DNA from: CAYRPN01 sp964426135
GTDB lineage: Bacteria; Planctomycetota; Phycisphaerae; Phycisphaerales; Phycisphaeraceae
Assembly: GCA_964426135.1 (NCBI GenBank)
Contig: CAYRPN010000043.1
Span: 1-43,568 of the forward strand
Length of the DNA stretch: 43,568 nucleotides
Reading direction: 5' to 3'
Shown: in pieces, positions 38,858-43,568 of the stretch
Layout: every line of letters begins with the position of its first letter
How positions within the stretch are numbered: position 1 is the first letter of the stretch
Made by a program: the position numbers and the translations under genes
The notes under the pieces: model-generated
Database searches by the model: none
What the model was told of the DNA's origin: nothing
The model's input: the letters and a program-made list of their open reading frames with translations, nothing else

Positions 38858-40129
38858 ATGTCTGAAATCATCACGTGTCCCGGTTGCAAGATGGAGATCG
38901 AAATCACCGAAGCGCTCACCTCGCAGATCAGCGCTCGCATCCGCCAGGAAGCCCAGGCGGAACTGCGCCGCAAGTTGGAGGAGGCGGATGCCGCCAACCG
39001 CCGCCGGCAGGAGGAGCAGGATCGGCGCGAGGCGGCGCTGAAGGCGAAGGCGACGCAGCTCGAGCAGTCGCAGCGCGATCTTGCCGCCGAGGTGGAGAAA
39101 CAGGTGGCGCAACAGCGCAAGTCCATCGAACAGGACGCCAGGAAGAAGGCTGAAGAGGCGGTTGCACTGCAGTTGAACGACACGGCCGCGCAACTGGCGA
39201 CGGAGAAAGCGAAGAGAAAAGATCTGGAAGCAAACGAACTCAAACTGCGCAAGGAGCGGCAGGCTCTGGAGGAAGACAAGGAACGCCTGCAACTGACGAT
39301 CCAGCAGCAGCTCGACGCGGAGCGGCAGAAAATCCGCGAGGAAACCCGCAAGCAGGTCGAACAGGATCGGCAGCTCGCCGACCGGCAGAAGGACGAGAAG
39401 ATCGCCTCGCTCATCAACCAGATCGACGACTTGAAACGCAAGGCCGAGCAGGGCTCGCAGCAGTCCCAGGGCGAGGCGATGGAACTGGTGCTGGAGGATC
39501 AACTGCGGGCCGCGTTCCCGCACGACCTGATCGAGCCCGTGCCCAAGGGCGTTCACGGCGGCGACATCGTGCAGCGCGTTCGTGCCGAGGGCGGCGCCGA
39601 GTGCGGCGCCATCCTGTGGGAAACGAAACGCACCAAGACCTGGCAGGCGAACTGGCTCACGAAGCTGCGCGACGATCAGCGCAACGCCAAGGCGGATCAG
39701 GCGGTCATCGTGTCGGAAGTGCTTCCGAAAGACGTGACCGGCTTCGCGCTCGTCGAAGGCATCTGGGTCACCGGCCGGCCCTGCTACATGGGCATCGCGA
39801 CGGCGCTGCGCATGGGCCTGATTCAGGTCGCCAAGACCGCCCGCGCCCATGAAGGCCACAAGGAAAAAGCGGAGTTGATTTACGACTATCTCACCGGCGG
39901 GGAATTCAAGCACCGCGTGCAGGGCATCGTCGAGGCGTTCGTTTCACTGAAGGAGGAAATCGAGGACGAGAAACGCGCCATGACCAAGCTCTGGGCCAAG
40001 CGCGAAAAACAACTCGAACTGGCGATGCGAAGCACCGTCGGCATGTACGGCGACCTGCAAGGCATCGCCGGCCGGGCGCTGCCGCAGATTCAAGCACTGG
40101 AACTGCCGGCGGCGACGGAGAAAGAATGA
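38858..40129 (+). CDS. DUF2130 domain protein
   Basis: A 423-residue protein from the ATG at 38858 with GGAGG upstream. It begins with a short zinc-finger-like CPGCKMEIEITEAL. About 170 residues of charged coiled coil follow (RRKLEEADAANRRRQEEQDR and similar). The DUF2130 globular domain then starts with GEAMELVLEDQLRAAFPHDL. Its core CGAILWETKRTKTWQANWLT contains an E-x-K-like element after a conserved aspartate-rich segment, and ADQAVIVSEVLPKDVTGF resembles a restriction-endonuclease-like fold. A final coiled coil ends the protein. Family function is not established; nuclease-like activity is an inference. Confidence 0.85.
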   Translation: MSEIITCPGCKMEIEITEALTSQISARIRQEAQAELRRKLEEADAANRRRQEEQDRREAALKAKATQLEQSQRDLAAEVEKQVAQQRKSIEQDARKKAEEAVALQLNDTAAQLATEKAKRKDLEANELKLRKERQALEEDKERLQLTIQQQLDAERQKIREETRKQVEQDRQLADRQKDEKIASLINQIDDLKRKAEQGSQQSQGEAMELVLEDQLRAAFPHDLIEPVPKGVHGGDIVQRVRAEGGAECGAILWETKRTKTWQANWLTKLRDDQRNAKADQAVIVSEVLPKDVTGFALVEGIWVTGRPCYMGIATALRMGLIQVAKTARAHEGHKEKAELIYDYLTGGEFKHRVQGIVEAFVSLKEEIEDEKRAMTKLWAKREKQLELAMRSTVGMYGDLQGIAGRALPQIQALELPAATEKE

Positions 40130-40407
40130 ACGCGACCCGCGAAGCTCGCCCACGGCAACGGTGGGAGCCGCGCAGGATCAACCTCGCATGTGGAACGACT
40201 TTCCAAGTCGTCCGGCTGGGAGCGAAGCGATTCGAATCTGCGGAGTTAGTCTTGCACGACTCCTAAGCCGGCCAAGCCGGAAGGGCCAAGGGTAGAGGGC
40301 CAAGGGTAGAGGGATAAAAACTTCGATGCGCCGCGCGAAGAAGTTGCAGGATCAGAATCTAAACCCCGCTTACTGCGTGCGCGGCTCATTTCCCAAGGGC
40401 ATGCGTC
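40130..40407. repeat. intergenic repeats
   Basis: A second CTGCGGAGTT...CTCCTAAGC motif (about 40239-40266), GGGCCAAGGGTAGA words (about 40285-40313), and a single arm CCGCTTACTGCGTGCGCGGC (from 40366) of the GGAGCCGCGCACG family. No gene is seen. Confidence 0.6.
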
Positions 40408-40785
40408 TCACGCCGTCAGATCGACATGGCGATACAGCGCATCGGGATTGGCAGCAGCAGTTGCCGCGACGGCTGAGGGATTAGCGGCGGAGGCTGCGTC
40501 CGCCTGGGGATTGGCGGGTTTGGCGCGGTGGCGAGGTGCGGATTCCTGGCCGCCCTGCCGACCTTCGTGCTCGGGCAACTGCTCGTCGATGTGCAATTCC
40601 GCCAGGTGGCCGCTGGCGTCGTCGCCTTCGTCCAGCGCCTGGAAATGCAGGTTCAGCATGTCGCGCACCCGGCGCAAATCCTGCGCGTTGTCATTCTGGT
40701 GCCGATGCTGGGCGCGGGAAATCTGCTGGGACTGAACCTGCGACTGTGCCACTGCTCCCACGATGGCGGGGCCGACGGCGCTCAT
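40408..40785 (-). CDS. small Gln/His-rich hypothetical protein
   Basis: A 125-residue protein from the ATG at 40785 (MSAVGPAIVGAVAQSQVQSQ) with GGAG eight bases upstream. The short N-terminal hydrophobic run is followed by a polar helix (RAQHRHQNDNAQDLRRVRDM), then an acidic part and an Ala/Asn-rich low-complexity tail. I recall the N-terminal pattern as common among planctomycete small proteins of unknown function, but I cannot name a family. Confidence 0.6.
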   Translation of the reverse strand: MSAVGPAIVGAVAQSQVQSQQISRAQHRHQNDNAQDLRRVRDMLNLHFQALDEGDDASGHLAELHIDEQLPEHEGRQGGQESAPRHRAKPANPQADAASAANPSAVAATAAANPDALYRHVDLTA

Positions 40786-40837
40786 GGGATGTCTCCAAGG
40801 CGGACCGGAGGTAGGCACAGAAGCGGTCCATCAAGGA

Positions 40838-41029
40838 TTATCGGTTGGATGAGGAAGTGGCTTGAAGCGCAGAAGCGCCCGCGTCCAACGGGCTGCGCAC
40901 GCCCAGGACGCCCATCTGCATCACGTGCGTATCGATCATCGTCGTCTCCACGCTCTTGTGACCGAGCAACGGTTGAACGGTGCGGATGTCGTAGCCATGT
41001 TCGAGAAGATGCGTGACGAAGGAGTGGCG
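40838..41029 (-). pseudogene. C-terminal remnant of an integron-type tyrosine recombinase
   Basis: The segment reads RHSFVTHLLEHGYDIRTVQP then LLGHKSVETTMIDTHVMQMG and VLGVRSPLD, which is the end of an IntI-like integrase. The H-x-x-R-like box and the LLGH box are kept. The position of the catalytic tyrosine (normally TTMIYTHV) holds aspartate. Everything upstream of the LRHSF-type box is missing, and the frame runs on past the usual GVRSPLD end. It points away from the cassette array to its right, as intI does in intact integrons. Confidence 0.85.
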
Positions 41030-41282
41030 ACCGGTGGCTGCGGTTGAGGCTCCGCTGAACCACGGCGGAAGCATCCAGCCGTCCCCTGCACGGGCTTGTT
41101 CATTGATCGCCCGTCAGAAGCGGCTTGGTCCGGGTGTCGAGACGCCGCCCGCCGGGGTCTCGCGGACTCGACCCCAGCCACCCGTCGCGCAAGGATATTG
41201 GTCGTCAAGAAGCGATGGCGAGTTAGAAGACGCTGGGATTGAGGGAGAAAGGCGTTGACAGGAGGCTTGCGCCGATACCATA

Positions 41283-41490
41283 CTAGGCTCTGTCTTAAAA
41301 TCCCGAAGTCGGCACTCCGGCCCCCTCTCCCTCTTAGGGAGAGGGCTGGGGTGAGGGTCGAGCGGTACGAAGTTCGCCTGAATCGACGGACAAGGAACTG
41401 CGGACGCTTCGACCCTCACCCGGCCTCGTCCCCCGGCGGACTCGGCCACCCTCTCCCTGGAAGGGAGAGAGATTTTGAGACAGAGCCTAG
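41283..41490. mobile_element. MITE-like element with CTAGGCTCTGTCT ends
   Basis: The left end CTAGGCTCTGTCTTAAAATC and the complement of the right end CTAGGCTCTGTCTCAAAATC agree at 19 of 20 bases. CTAG at both ends may be a target duplication. The inside holds CTCTCCC/GGGAGAGG repeats in opposite orientation. 208 bp, no ORF. It lies between the integrase remnant and the PPK2 gene. Confidence 0.8.
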
Positions 41491-41614
41491 GCGGCGCAGG
41501 GGTGTTCCCTGCGCAATCTAATAACTGTTCGGCGAGGCAATTGCATTATGGACTCGGACCCGGCAGTCGGGGCCGTCATCCGAAAGCCGCGAACACGATT
41601 ACTGGGAAAATGAG

Positions 41615-42772
41615 ATGTCAGACAAGATTGCCACTAACAACCGGATCAATAACGCCTCGGACACTCCTCGCCCCGTCGAGTTTGGCGACACCCTGATGAA
41701 ACTGACTGCGGCTGAAGCTGAGCACGACGCGATTGATCGCGGCACGCTGCGGTCGCAGATCGGGACCGATCTCACGTTGCGGGGCATTATCGAGAGCCAC
41801 GCCAAAGGCGAGCCGGCCGGGGAGGTCATCGCCAAACTGAGGGTGTTGCTGGATGGGGCCGCCCCAGACGAACGCAAGGCTCTCAAGAAACTTCTCTGGG
41901 CGCCAACCGATGTCGGGCCGGACGAGACACACGACTCTGATCGTGAACTGTCATCCCACTGGCGTGATGGCGGCTTTCCCTACAAGAACCTGATGTCGCG
42001 AAAGACATACGAGCGCCAAAAATACTGTTTGCAGGTGGAGTTACTCAAACTGCAGATGTGGGTAAAGGACACCGGCCAGCGGGTCGTCATCCTGTTCGAG
42101 GGTCGCGATGCTGCCGGCAAAGGGGGGGCGATCAAGCGGTTGATGGAGCACCTGAACCCCCGGGGTGCGCGAGTGGTCGCGCTGGAGAAACCGACGGAGA
42201 ACGAACGGGGACAGTGGTACTTCCAAAGATATGTCCAGAATCTGCCCACACGTGGGGAGATCGTGCTGTTTGACCGTAGTTGGTACAACCGCTCCGGCGT
42301 CGAGCGCGTGATGGGCTTCTGCTCAGACGCCGAGTACAGCGAGTTTCTTCGCCAGGTGCCGGAGTTCGAGCGGCAGTTGGTGCGGAGCGGCATTCATCTA
42401 TTCAAATTCTGGTTCTCCGTCAGTCAGAACGAGCAGCGGCGGCGGTTCAAGGAACGACAGATCCACCCGCTGAAGCAATGGAAACTCAGCCCGGTCGATC
42501 TTGCCTCGCTCGATAAGTGGAACGAGTACACGGCGGCCAAGGAGGCGATGTTCCTGCACACGGACACCCCGGACGCACCCTGGACGGTCGTCAAGTCGGA
42601 TTGCAAGAAGCGGGCGCGGCTGAACGCCATACGGTACCTGCTGCACCGACTGCCGTACGACAAGCGCGATCTCAAGCGAATTGGTTCGGTCGATACACTC
42701 TTGGTTGGCCGCCCGGGCCTTGCATCGGCCACCCATGACACGCTTTCTCTAAGTGGCCCCAATGGCGATTGA
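41615..42772 (+). CDS. ppk2: polyphosphate kinase 2 (PPK2 family)
   Basis: A 385-residue enzyme that transfers phosphate between polyphosphate and nucleoside di- or monophosphates. The core has Walker A FEGRDAAGKGGAIKRLMEHL, the arginine-rich lid region ALEKPTENERGQWYFQRYVQ, Walker B EIVLFDRSWYNRSGVERVMG, the lid FSVSQNEQRRRFKERQIHPL, KQWKLSPVDLASLDKWNEYT, and PWTVVKSDCKKRARLNAIRY. An N-terminal extension of about 120 residues precedes the PKNL-like GGFPYKNLMSRKTYERQKY. The ATG at 41615 has only a weak ribosome-binding site. The stop lies 25 bp before a possible attC, so the gene may be the first integron cassette (inference). Confidence 0.93.
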   Translation: MSDKIATNNRINNASDTPRPVEFGDTLMKLTAAEAEHDAIDRGTLRSQIGTDLTLRGIIESHAKGEPAGEVIAKLRVLLDGAAPDERKALKKLLWAPTDVGPDETHDSDRELSSHWRDGGFPYKNLMSRKTYERQKYCLQVELLKLQMWVKDTGQRVVILFEGRDAAGKGGAIKRLMEHLNPRGARVVALEKPTENERGQWYFQRYVQNLPTRGEIVLFDRSWYNRSGVERVMGFCSDAEYSEFLRQVPEFERQLVRSGIHLFKFWFSVSQNEQRRRFKERQIHPLKQWKLSPVDLASLDKWNEYTAAKEAMFLHTDTPDAPWTVVKSDCKKRARLNAIRYLLHRLPYDKRDLKRIGSVDTLLVGRPGLASATHDTLSLSGPNGD

Positions 42773-42797
42773 ACCTCGCGATCCCGTACCCGGCCAG

Positions 42798-42876
42798 GCC
42801 GAACAAGGCGGTCAATCCGAGCGGCGGATCGGGCGTTTTCACAAATCAAAGTTTCTTGGCCGCCGCCGCGTTACCT
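42798..42876 (+). other. possible attC site after ppk2
   Basis: GCCGAAC (42798-42804) followed by AAGGCGG. At the other side GCCGCCGCG is followed by GTTACCT (42870-42876). 79 bp, with partial pairing only. Position right after a CDS stop fits a cassette attC, but the GTTRRRY core is imperfect. Confidence 0.35.
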
Positions 42877-42903
42877 AGGTCGTCCGGCAGACTGGAGGCC
42901 CTG

Positions 42904-43071
42904 ATGGGCTACGTTCTGCTGGCACTTGCCGCCATCATGGGATTGGCCACCTTTCGCATCGGCAGGAATGCTGATTGGCACTGGGCGGCAGCCCTGCTGG
43001 CTGCGATGATTCCTGTCGCGTTTACGTTTTTCTCGGATTCATCGGCTTGCTCATTGGCGGTGCTTTCGTGA
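42904..43071 (+). CDS. small membrane protein in integron cassette, probably frameshifted
   Basis: A 55-residue ORF from the ATG at 42904 behind GGAGG. The first hydrophobic helix is MGYVLLALAAIMGLATF; a second begins WHWAAALLAAMIPVA. Near 43018 the sense continues better in the next frame as VYVFLGFIGLLIGGAFVSAI then WKASNV, ending at 43100, four bases before attC. One base seems to be missing. No family assigned. Cassette-borne membrane peptides of this kind are common. Confidence 0.6.
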   Translation: MGYVLLALAAIMGLATFRIGRNADWHWAAALLAAMIPVAFTFFSDSSACSLAVLS

Positions 43072-43104
43072 GCGCGATTTGGAAGGCGTCGAACGTCTGA
43101 AGTC

Positions 43105-43211
43105 GCCAAACCAACCGCTGCAGTGGACGAACACGCATGCGTTGAAAGTTGTCATCGAGCATTGTGCGTCCTGCCCCGCACGCGGCTCGCCACTGAGCGG
43201 CAGCGTTAGCG
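43105..43211 (+). other. integron attC site A
   Basis: 107 bp. The R'' box is GCCAAAC (43105-43111) and the L'' box is CAACCGCTGCAGTGG. The L' box is CCACTGAGCGG and the R' box is GTTAGCG (43205-43211). CCGCT-G-CAGTGG pairs with CCACTG-AGCGG, leaving one extrahelical G as attC sites do. About 97% of the inner sequence is shared with attC B except a variable stretch near 43128-43140. Confidence 0.8.
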
Positions 43212-43501
43212 GGCAACTGTCATCCTGATTCGATGAAGGGATGGCGGCCTTCGTTTGCTTGTCTTGGCTGCGGGTCTTTCGTGGGGGTTGCGATTGCTCT
43301 GGCCTGGCTTCCGTGCTCGGGGTTTTCTTCCGTTGTGGCTTGCGGTCTATACTGTGGCAGTTGGCCAGGGGTGACTCGGTTGTGTCGCTGGAGGATTGCC
43401 CTCTAACCAACCGCTGCAGTGGACGAGCTTGCGAGCGTTGAAAGTTGTCATCGAGCCTTGTGCGTCCTGCCCCGCACGCGGCTCGCCACTGAGCGGCAGC
43501 G
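43206..43501 (+). mobile_element. 296-bp integron gene cassette
   Basis: Bounded by G|TTAGC recombination points at 43205/43206 and 43501/43502. The next 67 bases (43502-43568) repeat its beginning almost exactly, so the cassette is duplicated in tandem at the window edge. Confidence 0.8.
43233..43406 (+). CDS. cassette ORF, small hydrophobic Cys-rich peptide
   Basis: A 57-residue ORF from the ATG at 43233 (MKGWRPSFACLGCGSFVGVA), with one likely membrane or signal segment (FVGVAIALAWLPCSGFSSVV). The TAA stop lies inside the attC R'' box CTCTAAC (43401-43407), a common cassette arrangement. No family recognised and no clear ribosome-binding site. A second ORF in another frame (ATG at 43247) is possible but reads less well. 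Confidence 0.5.
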   Translation: MKGWRPSFACLGCGSFVGVAIALAWLPCSGFSSVVACGLYCGSWPGVTRLCRWRIAL

Positions 43502-43507
43502 TTAGCG
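43401..43507 (+). other. integron attC site B
   Basis: 107 bp, from CTCTAAC (43401-43407) to GTTAGCG (43501-43507). Here CTAAC pairs fully with GTTAG, and the L boxes pair with the same extrahelical G as in site A. This is the best attC of the window. Confidence 0.85.
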
Positions 43508-43528
43508 GGCAGTTGTCATCCTGATTCG

Positions 43529-43568
43529 ATGAAGGGATGGCGGCCTTCGTTTGCTTGTCTTGGCTGCG
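43529..43568 (+). CDS. start of a second copy of the cassette ORF (cut by window end)
   Basis: The ATG at 43529 with the same first 13 codons (MKGWRPSFACLGC) as the ORF at 43233. It continues outside the window. Confidence 0.55.
   Translation, partial: MKGWRPSFACLGC

Noticed and set aside
41519..41560. attI or extra attC left of ppk2 (TCTAATAACTGTTCGG)
   Set aside because: It has an R''-like CTAATAAC but no matching GTTRRRY partner with pairing arms within attC distance.

Overview
The window reads as a high-GC chromosomal segment of a free-living bacterium, most likely a planctomycete (possibly Phycisphaerae). This lineage call is an inference from gene style (a VWA/coiled-coil membrane protein, PQQ-propeller and SIMPL exported proteins, a B12-type ribonucleotide reductase) and from the very dense load of short dispersed repeats. 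No rRNA or single-copy phylogenetic marker is present to confirm it.

Layout. 1-3.4 kb: a VWA-domain membrane protein, a DUF4230 protein and a GNAT acetyltransferase, all on the minus strand. 3.6-11 kb: a nucleotide-metabolism run on the plus strand, comprising dCTP deaminase, a low-GC orphan, two tandem paralogous small proteins, and a class II ribonucleotide reductase. The reductase carries a 286-residue intein placed immediately before its thiyl-radical cysteine. 11.5-14 kb: an O-antigen-ligase-like membrane protein. 15.1-19.7 kb: an error-prone DNA polymerase (DnaE2/ImuC type) interrupted in frame by at least six repeat-derived insertions. One insertion carries a complete four-helix-bundle (S23/IVP-type) gene in another reading frame. 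19.9-27 kb: a PQQ-like propeller protein, endonuclease IV, an exported protein with a CX4CH motif, a SIMPL protein, a HEAT/TPR protein, a maltose-type O-acetyltransferase and tRNA-Arg. 27.4-36.5 kb: a 1,227-residue coiled-coil/VWA-like protein, a MarR regulator with a textbook promoter, an SDR oxidoreductase, a RAYT transposase bracketed by two 40-bp palindromes, a LeuC-type dehydratase, tRNA-Phe and a zinc alcohol dehydrogenase. 36.8-40.8 kb: a MacB-type permease, small conserved proteins and a DUF2130 protein. 40.8-43.6 kb: a decayed integron, with a C-terminal integrase remnant pointing left, then PPK2 and small cassette ORFs pointing right. At least two convincing attC sites bound a 296-bp cassette whose next copy begins at the window edge.

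The most unusual signal is a family of imperfect hairpin elements made of short 'word' repeats (for example GGGACGAA on one arm, CTCAGTCC on the other). They sit in gaps between genes and, repeatedly, in frame inside dnaE2. The copy at 17535-18046 contains the four-helix-bundle gene with its own ribosome-binding site; another copy in the same gene is the same structure without cargo. I propose (inference) that these are autonomous and miniature members of one mobile family. Several other repeat families (GTAGGGTG inverted repeats, TTTAGC-GC hairpins, CTCTCCC repeats, CCGCTTACTTCGTGCGCGGCTC inverted repeats) fill almost every intergenic gap, and the CTCTCCC type has entered at least three coding regions.
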